From Gammaproteobacteria bacterium (GTDB taxonomy: Bacteria > Pseudomonadota > Gammaproteobacteria > Arenicellales > Poriferihabitantaceae): a DNA stretch of 51,226 nt. The stretch spans positions 1 to 51,226 of the forward strand of contig VYGS01000024.1 of the NCBI GenBank assembly GCA_009841725.1. The letters run 5' to 3'. Every line of letters begins with the position of its first letter. Position 1 is the first letter of the stretch. Below, piece by piece: positions 34,484-43,736 of the stretch. A program made the position numbers and the translations under genes. The notes beneath the pieces were generated by a model. The model had not been told where the DNA came from. It made no database searches and saw only the letters and a program-made list of their open reading frames with translations.

Positions 34484-34544
34484 AATCCGGGAGTCGGGTG
34501 CCGTTCGGGGGGGGGGGTGCCAAAACAGCCTCTGCCCAATCCTG

Positions 34545-34565
34545 TATACTAGCCCGTTTCGGGCT
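34545..34565 (+). promoter_or_regulatory. TATACT box followed by hairpin upstream of the thioesterase gene
   Basis: TATACT (34545-34550) is followed at once by the perfect hairpin AGCCCG-TTT-CGGGCT (34551-34565). No good -35 is found. It lies about 110 bases above the thioesterase start. Confidence 0.35.
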
Positions 34566-34673
34566 TGCGGCCATTATTGTCCGTCGCCGGGGATGGCGGA
34601 TCGGCCCGCTGGCCCGCAGGACGACTCCTTGGGGCCCGGTTCGGGCAATCGTTGTATTGGCAGGGTATGTATC

Positions 34674-35075
34674 ATGAATCTGGATGAGGCCAGGAGGTTT
34701 CTTGAAAGGGAATTTCCCCAAGCCACGTGTGTGGTCGAGGCCATTGGCCCCGGGACGGCGACGGTGGCCCAGCCGATCGGTTACCAGCACTTGCGCCCCG
34801 GAGACACCGTCTCCGGGCCCACGATGATGATGCTCGCGGATTGTGCCGCCTTTTTCGCGATACTCGGAAAATACGGCAAGGTGGCTCTGGCGGTGACCAC
34901 CGGTTTCAACATCAACTTCCTGAGAAAACCCGCAGCGGACCGGAGCGTGGTGGCGGACTGCAACCTCCTGAAAGCCGGAAAACGTCTTGTCGTGTGTGAA
35001 ATCCACCTGTACTCGGACGGGCTTCAGGAGCCCGTGGCCCATGCGACGGCCACCTATTCGATTCCCCCTTCCTGA
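34674..35075 (+). CDS. Hotdog-fold thioesterase (PaaI/DUF4442-like)
   Basis: A 133-residue protein with the hotdog helix-strand pattern: [28 protein letters not shown] in place of the classical HGG loop, then [27 protein letters not shown]. It lacks the usual His-Gly-Gly of PaaI, so it is closer to the DUF4442 branch. ATG 34674 has a weak AGGG site; the track start at 34593 has none. It is divergent from the liu operon and 196 bases upstream of the acyl-CoA ligase gene, which has its own promoters. It probably hydrolyses an acyl-CoA linked to one of the two flanking pathways. Confidence 0.78.
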   Translation: MNLDEARRFLEREFPQATCVVEAIGPGTATVAQPIGYQHLRPGDTVSGPTMMMLADCAAFFAILGKYGKVALAVTTGFNINFLRKPAADRSVVADCNLLKAGKRLVVCEIHLYSDGLQEPVAHATATYSIPPS

Positions 35076-35127
35076 TCGATCCGCATACCCTTTCGGCAGA
35101 CCTTTTACTTCTCCCCGCAACATGAGT

Positions 35128-35155
35128 TTGACATTGAAGTGCAATTCTGTAGCAT
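35128..35155 (+). promoter_or_regulatory. Distal promoter of the ligase-Liv operon
   Basis: A perfect TTGACA (35128-35133), a 16-base spacer and TAGCAT (35150-35155). It is the better -35 of the two promoters upstream of the ligase gene. Confidence 0.5.
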
Positions 35156-35187
35156 ATGTGGACTGTCCGCTTTCGGGACGATTCCGA

Positions 35188-35226
35188 TATAATCGACCCT
35201 TCCGGGAGAGGCTGGAGCTTCCCGGA
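35188..35226 (+). promoter_or_regulatory. Proximal TATAAT box with start-site hairpin
   Basis: TATAATCG begins at 35188. Five bases later comes a hairpin TCCGGGA (35201-35207) with TCCCGGA (35220-35226). The geometry and the TATAATCG-N5-TCCGGG sequence match 23270-23300. No good -35 is present. Confidence 0.45.
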
Positions 35227-35271
35227 CGTATTCGGACAGAATAGAGGCAGAACAACTGGTATCTTGAGGGT

Positions 35272-37206
35272 ATGACCGATACGTTTCCACGCCGACTGAT
35301 TGAAAACGCGGAGAAATTCTCCGAGCGGCCCGCCATTCGCGAGAAGGATCTGGGCATCTGGCAAACCTGGACATGGCGGCAGATGCGCGACGAGATCTTC
35401 GATTTCGCCAACGGCCTTTCGACCCTGGGCTTCTCAAGAGGGGACAAGCTCGCGATCGTGGGCACGAACCGCCCGCGCCTGTACTGGGGCATCTGCGCGG
35501 CACAATGCCTCGGCGGCATTCCCGTCCCGGTCTATGCCGATTCCGTGGCCGAGGAGATGCGTTACGTGCTGGAGCATGCCGAGGCCAGTATCGTGCTCGC
35601 CGAGGACCAGGAGCAGGTTGACAAGGTGCTGGAGGTCATGTCGGGGGTCGACCGGTTGAAGTGCGTGATCTACGACGACTCGCGTGGCCTCAAGGACTAC
35701 GATCATTCGTTCCTGCACGATTTTTCCGAGGTTCAGGAGTCGGGACGCAGGCTGGCTCAGGAGAAGCCGGATTTCCTGTCCCGGGAAATCGAACTCGGCA
35801 CGGGAAGCGATACGGCGATCATCCTTTACACCTCGGGCACGACGGGACACCCGAAGGGAGTCGTGCTGACTCACGACAATGTGCTGATCACTTCCCTGAA
35901 CAGCGCCAGGATGGACAATCTGACCGAGAAGGAGGAGATGCTGTCCTACCTGCCCCTGGCCTGGGTCGGAGATCACATATTCTCATACGGCCAGGCCTAC
36001 GTGACGGGAATGTGCTCGAATTGCCCCGAAAGCGAGGCGACGGTGCATTCGGACATCCGCGAGATCGGGCCGACCTATTACTTCGCGCCGCCCCGGGTTT
36101 TCGAGCAGTTGCTGACATCCGTGATGATCCGCATGGAGGATGCCGGACGCCTCAAGCAGCGCATGTTCCACGCCTTCATGGCCGTGGCGAGCCGGTGCGG
36201 CACTGACATACTGGACGGCAACCCCGTGTCGCTGTCCGATCGCATCCTGTACACGATCGGGAACTGGCTGATCTACGCGCCTCTCAAGAACACCATGGGG
36301 TTCAGCCGCATCCGTGTGGCCTACACCGCCGGAGAGGCCATCGGTCCGGAGATTTTCGACTTTTTCCGGTCGCTCGGAGTCAACATAAAGCAGTTGTACG
36401 GGCAGACGGAGGCCGCCGTCTTCATCACCGCGCAGCCCGATGGCGAAGTCTATGCCGACACGGTCGGCAAGCCTTCCCCCGATGTCGAGGTGAAGATCAC
36501 CGATGACGGTGAAGTGGTCTACCGGAGTCCGGGGGTGTTCCAGTGCTACTACAAGAACGAGAAGGCCACGCACGAGACCAAGAACGAGGAAGGATGGGTG
36601 ATGACCGGAGATGCCGGTTACTTCGACGACAAGGGCCACCTGAAGATCATCGATCGGGCGAAAGATGTCGGCAAGCTGAAAAGCGGGGCGCTGTTTGCGC
36701 CCAAGTACATCGAGAACAAGCTGAAGTTCTTCCCCCAGATCAAGGAAGTCGTGGCACTTGGGCGGGACATGGACCATGCGGCCGCCATTGTGAATATCGA
36801 TCTGGATGCGGTGGGCAACTGGGCCGAGCGCAACAACATTCCCTACTCCAGCTACCAGGAACTGGCCGGGCATCCCCGGATTTACGAAATGATCAAGTCC
36901 AACATCGAGCAGGTCAACCGCGATCTCAGCGAGGATTCGGTCCTGTCGGGATGCCAGATTCGCCGGTTCCTGATCCTGCACAAGGAGCTCGATGCGGACG
37001 ACGGGGAACTCACGCGCACGAGAAAGGTGCGTCGCCGGATCATCGCCGAGAAATACGGTGTGCTCATCAACGCCCTTTATTCCGATGCGCAAAATTGCCA
37101 TGTCAGCACCGAGGTGACCTTCGAGGACGGCCGCAAGGGCACGATTGAAGGAGATCTCAGGATCGAGGACGCCCAGGTGTTCGAGTCGCTCAGGAAGGCG
37201 GGGTGA
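35272..37206 (+). CDS. AMP-binding acyl-CoA ligase, long (FadD15-like) form
   Basis: Activates a carboxylic acid to its CoA ester via an acyl-AMP. 644 residues. The ATP/AMP motifs are [27 protein letters not shown] and [23 protein letters not shown]; the length and the C-terminal [17 protein letters not shown] resemble FadD15-type long-chain ligases. Enzymes of this form head Liv-type importer clusters in many Pseudomonadota. Here livG follows 7 bases later, so uptake and CoA activation are coupled. Substrates may be aromatic, branched or fatty acids; sequence alone does not decide. Confidence 0.9.
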   Translation: MTDTFPRRLIENAEKFSERPAIREKDLGIWQTWTWRQMRDEIFDFANGLSTLGFSRGDKLAIVGTNRPRLYWGICAAQCLGGIPVPVYADSVAEEMRYVLEHAEASIVLAEDQEQVDKVLEVMSGVDRLKCVIYDDSRGLKDYDHSFLHDFSEVQESGRRLAQEKPDFLSREIELGTGSDTAIILYTSGTTGHPKGVVLTHDNVLITSLNSARMDNLTEKEEMLSYLPLAWVGDHIFSYGQAYVTGMCSNCPESEATVHSDIREIGPTYYFAPPRVFEQLLTSVMIRMEDAGRLKQRMFHAFMAVASRCGTDILDGNPVSLSDRILYTIGNWLIYAPLKNTMGFSRIRVAYTAGEAIGPEIFDFFRSLGVNIKQLYGQTEAAVFITAQPDGEVYADTVGKPSPDVEVKITDDGEVVYRSPGVFQCYYKNEKATHETKNEEGWVMTGDAGYFDDKGHLKIIDRAKDVGKLKSGALFAPKYIENKLKFFPQIKEVVALGRDMDHAAAIVNIDLDAVGNWAERNNIPYSSYQELAGHPRIYEMIKSNIEQVNRDLSEDSVLSGCQIRRFLILHKELDADDGELTRTRKVRRRIIAEKYGVLINALYSDAQNCHVSTEVTFEDGRKGTIEGDLRIEDAQVFESLRKAG

Positions 37207-37213
37207 CGGAGGG

Positions 37214-38017
37214 ATGTCGGATCCGATGAACGATGCCGTGAAAAGCGACAATATCCTCCTCGAGGTCAGGAATATCTCCTTGTCGTTCGGTGGCGTCACG
37301 GCGCTCGAGGACATCAGTTTCGACATACGCAGGGGGGAAGTTCGCGCCATCATCGGTCCCAACGGCGCCGGAAAGAGTTCGATGCTGAACGTCATCAATG
37401 GGTTCTATCATCCGCAGCAGGGCGAGATCTGGTTTGACGGCAAGATCCGCCATCACATGCGACCCCATGAAGTGGCGAAGCTCGGGATCGCCCGGACCTT
37501 CCAGAATATCGCCCTGTTCAAGGGCATGACGACCCTTGACAACCTCATGACCGGCCGGATCATCAAGATGCGCGCGAACATACTCTGGCAGGAAGTGTGG
37601 AAAGGGCCGGCTGAAAGGGAGGAGGTTGAACATCGGCAGAGAGTCGAGGAAATCATCGATTTTTTGAAAATCCAGTCCATTCGCAAGACCCCCGTTGGAA
37701 AGCTGCCTTACGGCATGCAGAAACGGGTGGAACTCGGCCGGGCCCTGGCCGCCGAGTCCAAGCTGCTGCTGCTTGACGAGCCCATGGCCGGCATGAACCT
37801 CGAGGAGAAAGAGGACATGTGCCGCTTCGTGCTGGACGTGAACGAGCAGTTCGGAACAACCATCGCGCTGATCGAGCACGACATGGGGGTCGTCATGGAC
37901 ATCTCGGATCGGGTGGTGGTGCTGGACTACGGAAAGAAGCTGGCCGACGGCTCTCCCGATGAAGTGCGGAACAACAAGGCGGTCATCGACGCCTATCTGG
38001 GGGTCAGCCATGATTGA
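37214..38017 (+). CDS. livG: Branched-chain-type ABC importer ATPase LivG
   Basis: The first ATPase of the HAAT (Liv-type) importer, 267 residues. Walker A is GPNGAGKSS, the signature region PYGMQKRVELGRALA (a relaxed form usual in LivG), and Walker B LLLLDEPMAGM. ATG 37214 follows GGAGGG closely; the track start at 37145 lies inside the ligase gene. HAAT importers carry branched amino acids, amides, urea and, in clusters with acyl-CoA ligases, organic acids. Confidence 0.92.
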   Translation: MSDPMNDAVKSDNILLEVRNISLSFGGVTALEDISFDIRRGEVRAIIGPNGAGKSSMLNVINGFYHPQQGEIWFDGKIRHHMRPHEVAKLGIARTFQNIALFKGMTTLDNLMTGRIIKMRANILWQEVWKGPAEREEVEHRQRVEEIIDFLKIQSIRKTPVGKLPYGMQKRVELGRALAAESKLLLLDEPMAGMNLEEKEDMCRFVLDVNEQFGTTIALIEHDMGVVMDISDRVVVLDYGKKLADGSPDEVRNNKAVIDAYLGVSHD

Positions 38018-38074
38018 GCGGACGGTTCGAAGACGGCATGAGCGGGACGGCGGACCCCGCACGGGGAGAGGCGA

Positions 38075-39076
38075 ATGAGTCCGGATATTCTCAACACCAT
38101 CGAGGTGATCCTGAACGGCCTGATGACCGGGGTCATGTATTCCTTGGTCGCGCTGGGCTTCGTGCTGATTTTCAAGGCATCCGGGATATTCAACTATGCA
38201 CAGGGGGTCATGGCTCTTTTCGCCGCCCTGACGCTGGTCGGCTTCCAGACCGGTCAGATACCCTTCGCACACCTGATCAACGATATGTTCGGTACGCACT
38301 ACCACAACTGGGGTGTCGGGTTTAACAACTTTATCGCCATCGTGCTGACTATCCTGGTCATGATCCTGTTCGCCTGGCTGGTCGAGAGGCTGGTTCTCAA
38401 GCACCTGGTCAACCAGGAGCCGATCATCCTGTTCATGGCGACCATCGGCCTTGCCTTCTTCATGGAGGGCCTGGGCGATCTCATGTGGGGCGCCAACATC
38501 AAGACGCTGGACGTGGGCATTCCATCGGGCGGTTCGTTCTGGTGGGAGGATGTGACCCGCACCTGGGCGTCCGCAGGCTCCGAGTATTACGGGATGTACA
38601 TTGATGTGCTCGATGTCTGGGCGGCGGCGATTGCCGTGCTGCTTGTGGTCATCCTGACCCTGTTTTCGCAGTACACCAAGACCGGCCGCGCCTTGCGGGC
38701 GGTTGCCGACGACCATCAGGCGGCCCTGACCGTGGGCATCTCCTTGCGGACGATCTGGGTGATCGTGTGGTCCATCGCCGGCATGGTGGCACTGGTGGCC
38801 GGCATCATGTGGGGATCCAAGTCCGGAGTCCAGTTCTCGCTGTCCCTGATTGCGCTGAAAGCCTTGCCGGTCTTGATTCTGGGCGGCTTTACATCGATAC
38901 CGGGTGCCATTGTCGGCGGGCTGATCATCGGGGTGGGCGAGAAACTGTTCGAGTTCTGGATCGGGCCTCTCGTCGGAGGCGCCACCGAGAACTGGTTCGC
39001 CTACGTGCTGGCCCTGTTTTTCCTGATGTTCAGGCCTCAGGGGCTGTTCGGCGAACGCATCATTGAAAGGGTGTAA
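38075..39076 (+). CDS. livH: Branched-chain-type ABC importer permease LivH
   Basis: The first inner-membrane permease, 333 residues, with about eight hydrophobic segments. The opening LNGLMTGVMYSLVALGFVLI and FNYAQGVMALFAA are typical of LivH, as are the coupling region RALRAVADDHQAALTVGI and the end FRPQGLFGERI. It follows livG by 57 bases and has a GAGAGG site. The loop between about residues 55 and 85 is longer than in amino acid LivH proteins. Confidence 0.92.
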   Translation: MSPDILNTIEVILNGLMTGVMYSLVALGFVLIFKASGIFNYAQGVMALFAALTLVGFQTGQIPFAHLINDMFGTHYHNWGVGFNNFIAIVLTILVMILFAWLVERLVLKHLVNQEPIILFMATIGLAFFMEGLGDLMWGANIKTLDVGIPSGGSFWWEDVTRTWASAGSEYYGMYIDVLDVWAAAIAVLLVVILTLFSQYTKTGRALRAVADDHQAALTVGISLRTIWVIVWSIAGMVALVAGIMWGSKSGVQFSLSLIALKALPVLILGGFTSIPGAIVGGLIIGVGEKLFEFWIGPLVGGATENWFAYVLALFFLMFRPQGLFGERIIERV

Positions 39077-39081
39077 GGCAA

Positions 39082-40158
39082 GTGTTCTACAGAGAGTCCG
39101 GAGATTTCAAGACCTCCTACGTCCAGGACCAGCAGATCTTTCCGATTGCGCTGGATCGCGTGTTTGTCGGAATCGTCATTGCGTTCGCGTTCCTGGTTGT
39201 CCCGTTCCTGATCGACGATTACTGGGAGAAGTCGGTGCTGCTTCCGGTACTGATCTGGTCCCTGGCCGCGATCGGGCTTAATATCCTGACCGGATATTGC
39301 GGGCAGGTCAGCCTGGGTACCGGCGGCTTCATGGCGGTCGGCGCCTACGCCTCGTACAAGATAACCACGGCCTTTCCGGAGCTCAACATGTTCATCGTGG
39401 TCCTGCTTTCGGGCGGCGTCACGTCATTGGTCGGTATCGTGTTCGGCCTGCCCAGCCTCCGGATCAAGGGATTCTATCTTGCGGTCGCGACGCTTGCCTC
39501 GCAGTTCTTTCTGGTCTGGCTGTTCAACAAGGTGCCGTGGTTCTACAACTATTCCGCCTCGGGGCAGATCAGCGCACCGGAGAGACTGGTTTTCGGCGTC
39601 GCGATCTCGGGGCCGAATGCACCGCCCTGGGCAACCTACCTGTTTTGCCTGACTTTTGTGGTCGTGTTCGCCCTGATCGCGAAGAACCTGACCCGGGGGC
39701 GGTACGGCCGCTCGTGGATGGCGATTCGCGACATGGACATCGCCGCCGAGATCATCGGCGTGGCGCCCCTGAAGACCAAGCTGTCCGCATTTTCCGTCAG
39801 CTCGTTCTATATCGGAATCGCGGGAGCGTTGTTCTTTCTGGTATATTTGGGAGCGGTGGAACCGACAGAAGCCTTTGGAATCGACAAGTCGTTCCTGGTG
39901 CTGTTCATGATCATTATCGGGGGACTGGGCTCGATTCTCGGTTCGTTCATCGGGGCTGCATTCATGTTCCTGATGCCCGTGCTGATCAAGAATGTCTTCG
40001 TCGGCGGTTTCGGCTGGTCAACGGACATCGTCGCGCATCTGATCTTCATGATTGTCGGCGGCTTGATCATGTTTTTTCTTATCGTCGAGCCTCACGGGCT
40101 TGCACAGCTTTGGCGGGTCACCAAGGAAAAGCTTCGCTTGTGGCCCTTCCCGCATTAG
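39082..40158 (+). CDS. livM: Branched-chain-type ABC importer permease LivM
   Basis: The second permease, 358 residues. It carries IGLNILTGYCGQVSLGTGGFMAVGAYA, LPSLRIKGFYLAVATLASQF and the coupling loop RSWMAIRDMDIAAEIIGV, all standard for LivM. The start is GTG 39082, five bases after the livH stop, with an AAGG site. It is followed 47 bases later by the binding-protein gene, an order (G-H-M-K-F) common in acid-importing clusters. Confidence 0.92.
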   Translation: MFYRESGDFKTSYVQDQQIFPIALDRVFVGIVIAFAFLVVPFLIDDYWEKSVLLPVLIWSLAAIGLNILTGYCGQVSLGTGGFMAVGAYASYKITTAFPELNMFIVVLLSGGVTSLVGIVFGLPSLRIKGFYLAVATLASQFFLVWLFNKVPWFYNYSASGQISAPERLVFGVAISGPNAPPWATYLFCLTFVVVFALIAKNLTRGRYGRSWMAIRDMDIAAEIIGVAPLKTKLSAFSVSSFYIGIAGALFFLVYLGAVEPTEAFGIDKSFLVLFMIIIGGLGSILGSFIGAAFMFLMPVLIKNVFVGGFGWSTDIVAHLIFMIVGGLIMFFLIVEPHGLAQLWRVTKEKLRLWPFPH

Positions 40159-40205
40159 TCATGCAGGGAGTAATTCAATTTTTACAACAACCAATCGGAG
40201 GAATC

Positions 40206-41492
40206 ATGAAACGCATGAAACTTCTTGCCGCGATGGCGCTGTCGGTGACGATGGCCGGAACGGCGTCTGCAGATCTGGTGATCCCCTCGCTGGAATATCG
40301 TACGGGGCCTTATGCCCCGAACGGGATTCATTTCGCGGATGGATACACCGACTATTTCACGTTGCTCAATGAGCGGGATGGCGGCATCGGCGGCGTACCC
40401 GTCCGGGTCATCCCTTGCGAAACCGCCTACAACACCGAAAAGGGCGTCGAGTGCTATGAGTCCACGAAGGGCGAAGGCGCACTCGTGTACCAGCCCCTTT
40501 CGACCGGAATCACCTACCAGCTGATTCCGAAAGCGACGGCGGACGGTATACCGGTTCATTCCATGGGATACGGCCGCACGTCCGCGGCAAACGGCAAGGT
40601 GTTCAGCCATATCTTCAACTACCCCGGTACCTACTGGGATGCTGCGTCGATCATCGTCAAGCACATTCTCGAGCAGGAAGGCGGTGACCTGAGCGGCAAG
40701 TCCATTACGCTGGTCTATCACAACTCGGCCTATGGCAAGGAGCCGATCCGCACCCTGGAAGAGTTGTCCAAGAAGCACGGGTACAACCTGACACTGATCG
40801 CCGTGGACCATCCGGGCCAGGAGCAGAAATCGCAGTGGCTTCAGATTCGTCGCGAGCGTCCGGACTACGTGCTGATGTGGGGATGGGGCGTCATGAACCA
40901 GGTCGCGATACAGGAAGCGGCCAACATCCGTTATCCGATGGACCATTTCATCGGCGTATGGTGGTCTTCCTCGGAGAACGACGTGATCCCGGTCGGAGAG
41001 GGTGCGCACGGCTACAAGGCGATTGCCATGCACGGCGTGGGCGATGATTACCCGATTTACGACGACATGAGAAAATATGTCCTGGATGCCGGAAAGGCCG
41101 CCGGTGACGGCTCGAATCTGGGCAAGGTTCTCTACAACCGTGGAATGTACGCCGCCATGCTTGCCGCCGAGGCGGTGCGCACGGCGCAGGAGATGACGGG
41201 TGTTGCCGACATCAATTCCGCACAGATGCGTGACGGAATGGAGGCGCTCAAGATTGATGCGGCACGCCTTGCGGAACTGGGTTTGCCGGACTTCGGTCCG
41301 CCCATCGAGGTCAGCTGTGGCAATCACGGGGGGCCGGGTCTTGGCGCCATCCAGCAGTGGGACGCCAGCGCCCAGTCCTGGTCGCTGATCACCGGCTTCA
41401 TCGGTGCCGACCGTGATGTGGTGGATCCCCTGATCGCTGAGGATTCCTCGGCGTTCGCGGCGGAAAACAATATCACGCCGCGCGACTGCTAG
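40206..41492 (+). CDS. Branched-chain-type ABC importer substrate-binding protein
   Basis: The periplasmic receptor (Peripla_BP_6 fold), 428 residues. A Sec signal peptide of about 22 residues ends TASA-D, and the mature protein begins LVIPSLEYRTGPYAPNGIHF. Lobe hinges are visible around ITLVYHNSAYGKEP and WLQIRRERPDYVLMWGWGV. ATG 40206 has an excellent GGAGG site. The 731-residue track ORF from 39297 is this frame running open backward across livM and is not the gene. It is longer than amino acid LivK (about 370) and in a range seen for aromatic or organic acid receptors. A stem-loop follows. Confidence 0.92.
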   Translation: MKRMKLLAAMALSVTMAGTASADLVIPSLEYRTGPYAPNGIHFADGYTDYFTLLNERDGGIGGVPVRVIPCETAYNTEKGVECYESTKGEGALVYQPLSTGITYQLIPKATADGIPVHSMGYGRTSAANGKVFSHIFNYPGTYWDAASIIVKHILEQEGGDLSGKSITLVYHNSAYGKEPIRTLEELSKKHGYNLTLIAVDHPGQEQKSQWLQIRRERPDYVLMWGWGVMNQVAIQEAANIRYPMDHFIGVWWSSSENDVIPVGEGAHGYKAIAMHGVGDDYPIYDDMRKYVLDAGKAAGDGSNLGKVLYNRGMYAAMLAAEAVRTAQEMTGVADINSAQMRDGMEALKIDAARLAELGLPDFGPPIEVSCGNHGGPGLGAIQQWDASAQSWSLITGFIGADRDVVDPLIAEDSSAFAAENNITPRDC

Positions 41493-41507
41493 GGCGGATT
41501 TTGCGGA

Positions 41508-41539
41508 CATGCCCGGGGCGAAGACTCGCCCCGGACATG
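41508..41539 (+). terminator. Intercistronic stem-loop after the Liv binding-protein gene
   Basis: CCGGGGCGA (41513-41521), loop AGAC, TCGCCCCGG (41526-41534), extended by outer CATG/CATG pairs across one mismatch (41508-41539). The stem is perfect over nine pairs and starts 16-21 bases after the stop. There is no T-run. Its likely role is partial termination or 3' protection, raising binding-protein mRNA above livF. Confidence 0.6.
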
Positions 41540-41562
41540 AACCCTGACAGGTCGATCTGGTC

Positions 41563-42378
41563 ATGTCCGAAGACAACAACATTGTCCTGACCGTCAACAA
41601 TATCGAGGTGATCTACGATCACGTCATTCTGGTTCTCAAGGGGGTGTCCCTGGAAGTGCCGGAAGGCGGCATTGTCGCGCTGCTCGGCGCCAACGGCGCG
41701 GGCAAGACCACCACGATCAAGTCCATATCCAACATCCTCGGGACGGAGCGCGGGGAAGTGACCAAGGGCTCGATCGAATTCATGGGCGAGAAGATCGAGA
41801 ATCTCACTCCGACCGAACTGGTCAAGCGGGGCGTGGTGCAGGTGATGGAAGGCCGGCACTGCTTCGAGCACCTGACGGTCGAGGAAAACCTGCTGACCGG
41901 CGCATACATTCGCAAGGATGGCAAGAAGCAGATCAGGGATGACCTGGAAATGGTGTATTCCTATTTTCCGAGACTCAAGGAACGGGCGAGAAGCCAGGCC
42001 GGATACACCTCGGGAGGCGAGCAGCAGATGACCGCGGTAGGCCGGGCCCTGATGGCAAGACCGAAAGTCATCCTTCTCGATGAGCCGTCCATGGGGCTTG
42101 CCCCGCAGCTGGTCGAGGAGATTTTCGAGATCATCCGGGATCTCAATCAGAAGGAAAAGGTCACGTTTCTTCTGGCCGAACAGAACACGACGGTGGCCTT
42201 GCGCTATGCGACGTACGGCTACATCCTGGAAAACGGGCGGGTCGTCATGGACGGCGAGGCCCGGTCGCTGGCGGAAAACGAGGACGTCAAGGAGTTCTAC
42301 CTCGGGATCAGCGGCGGAGACAAGAAGAGCTTCAGGGACGTCAAGCACTACCGGCGGCGAAAACGCTGGCTGGCCTGA
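41563..42378 (+). CDS. livF: Branched-chain-type ABC importer ATPase LivF
   Basis: The second importer ATPase, 271 residues. Walker A is GANGAGKTT, the signature SGGEQQM, Walker B VILLDEPSMGLAP. A short insertion (LGTERGEVTKGSIEFMGEKI) and a C-terminal tail rich in Lys/Arg (KKSFRDVKHYRRRKRWLA) make it longer than amino acid LivF (about 235). It lies downstream of the stem-loop, and 111 bases separate it from the PaaK-like gene. Confidence 0.92.
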   Translation: MSEDNNIVLTVNNIEVIYDHVILVLKGVSLEVPEGGIVALLGANGAGKTTTIKSISNILGTERGEVTKGSIEFMGEKIENLTPTELVKRGVVQVMEGRHCFEHLTVEENLLTGAYIRKDGKKQIRDDLEMVYSYFPRLKERARSQAGYTSGGEQQMTAVGRALMARPKVILLDEPSMGLAPQLVEEIFEIIRDLNQKEKVTFLLAEQNTTVALRYATYGYILENGRVVMDGEARSLAENEDVKEFYLGISGGDKKSFRDVKHYRRRKRWLA

Positions 42379-42489
42379 CGGTGCCCGAAGCCGGATGCCT
42401 CGACGTCCGGCGTGGCGCCCGACGGTTACGGTTGCCCGACATCCAAGAGAAGGTGTTTTGCAGTTCGATGACATCCATCATGCAGTCCA

Positions 42490-43725
42490 ATGACCGAATA
42501 CTACGACGAGCTGGAAACACGAAGCGACGAGGAGCGCGAGCGATCTCTCGTTGAGGCCATTCGGGCCCAGCTGCTGCATGCCCGGGACAACACCGGAGTA
42601 TTCTCCGATTCTTTGGCCGGATACGACTGCGAAGGGTTTTCCGATCTCGGGAAGTTGGCGAATTTTCCGGTTCTTCGCAAGTCCTCCCTGATCGAGATGC
42701 AGAAAAATGCCCCGCCGCTTGGAGGGGTGAGCCCGCTGGAGCGCGGGAATATCCGGTATGTCCATGCTTCTCCCGGGCCGATCTACGAGGCCTGTTCGGC
42801 GCGGGCCGATTTCTGGCGCCTTGCCCGCGCCCTGTTCGCCGCCGGCTTTCGCCGGGGCGATCTGGTGCACAACAGTTTTTCCTATCATCTGACGCCCGCG
42901 GGCGCGATGCTCGACAGCGGCTGCCATGCACTGGGCTGTGCGGTCATTCCCGGCGGCATCGGGCAGACCGAGCTCCAGCTTCAGGCGATCAACGACCTGA
43001 AGCCCGGTGGATATGTCGGAACCCCGTCGTTCCTGAAGATCGTCATGGAGAAAGCCGCCGAGACCGGAATGAGCGTCGACTCCCTGAAAAGGGGCCTGGT
43101 TTCCGGCGAGGCGTTGCCTGCGCCGTTGAGAGCGCAATTCTCGGAGCATGGCATCGCGGTGTTGCAGGTCTATGCGACCGCCGATCTGGGATCGATTGCC
43201 TACGAAACCGTTCCGGATGCGGGACTGGTCATCGACGAAGGGATTCATCTCGAGATCGTCAGGCCGGGGAGCGGCGATCCGGTGCCTTCGGGCGAGGTGG
43301 GAGAGGTTGTCGTGACGTCGCTGAATCCGGACTACCCACTGATCCGGCTGGCCACCGGAGACATGTCCGCATTCATGGAAGATCGCAGCGAGTGCGGGCG
43401 GACGAACCGGCGCATCAAGGGGTGGATGGGCCGCGCCGACCAGACGGCAAAGGTGCGCGGAATGTTCATTCATCCCGAGCAGATCGGCCAGGTTGTCAGG
43501 CGCCATCCCGAGATCATCAAGGCGCGCCTGGTGATCGACTGGATCGATCAGCGGGACCGGATGACACTGCGGTGCGAGGTTTCGGGCCGGCCGAAAGGAC
43601 TCGAAGGGGCGATTGCCGAAAGCATCAGGGAATGCTGCCGGGTGCGCGGCGAGGCGGAGCTGGTCGAGCCGGGCGCGATCCCGAATGACGGCATCGTGAT
43701 CGAGGATATCCGCGAGTACGAATAG
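42490..43725 (+). CDS. PaaK-like AMP-binding protein with degraded ATP loop
   Basis: A 411-residue protein of the phenylacetate-CoA ligase family, with the family N terminus, a central GYVGTPSFLKIVMEKA block, QVYATADLGSIAYE in the place of the Y-x-TE motif, PLIRLATGDMSAF and a C-terminal hinge region (GRADQTAKVRGMFIHPEQI). The phosphate loop that normally reads SSGTTGKP is replaced by HASPGPIYE at residues 93-101, so two Thr, the Lys and a Gly are lost. It may still be a ligase that tolerates this, or a binding or regulatory relative. The neighbours are livF upstream and LiuC 11 bases downstream, in one transcript. Confidence 0.82.
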   Translation: MTEYYDELETRSDEERERSLVEAIRAQLLHARDNTGVFSDSLAGYDCEGFSDLGKLANFPVLRKSSLIEMQKNAPPLGGVSPLERGNIRYVHASPGPIYEACSARADFWRLARALFAAGFRRGDLVHNSFSYHLTPAGAMLDSGCHALGCAVIPGGIGQTELQLQAINDLKPGGYVGTPSFLKIVMEKAAETGMSVDSLKRGLVSGEALPAPLRAQFSEHGIAVLQVYATADLGSIAYETVPDAGLVIDEGIHLEIVRPGSGDPVPSGEVGEVVVTSLNPDYPLIRLATGDMSAFMEDRSECGRTNRRIKGWMGRADQTAKVRGMFIHPEQIGQVVRRHPEIIKARLVIDWIDQRDRMTLRCEVSGRPKGLEGAIAESIRECCRVRGEAELVEPGAIPNDGIVIEDIREYE

Positions 43726-43736
43726 GGACCGGGATA

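Larger units (their letters stand above)
34314..34673. other. 360-base divergent control region with hairpin and G-run
   Basis: No gene is seen. It holds the liu operator (34357-34378), a perfect hairpin (34460-34483), an 11-base run of G (34507-34517) and the thioesterase promoter with hairpin (34545-34565). The track ORF 34414-34677 crosses the G-run and is not credible. Confidence 0.6.

Noticed and set aside
33153-35519. 788-residue ORF for isovaleryl-CoA dehydrogenase
   Set aside because: The extra N terminus runs through the operator, the G-run, the opposite-strand thioesterase gene and the start of the ligase gene; ATG 34313 gives the family length.
39297-41492. 731-residue ORF spanning livM and the Liv receptor
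   Set aside because: The first 300 codons are a wrong-frame read over livM; the true receptor starts at ATG 40206 with GGAGG and a signal peptide.
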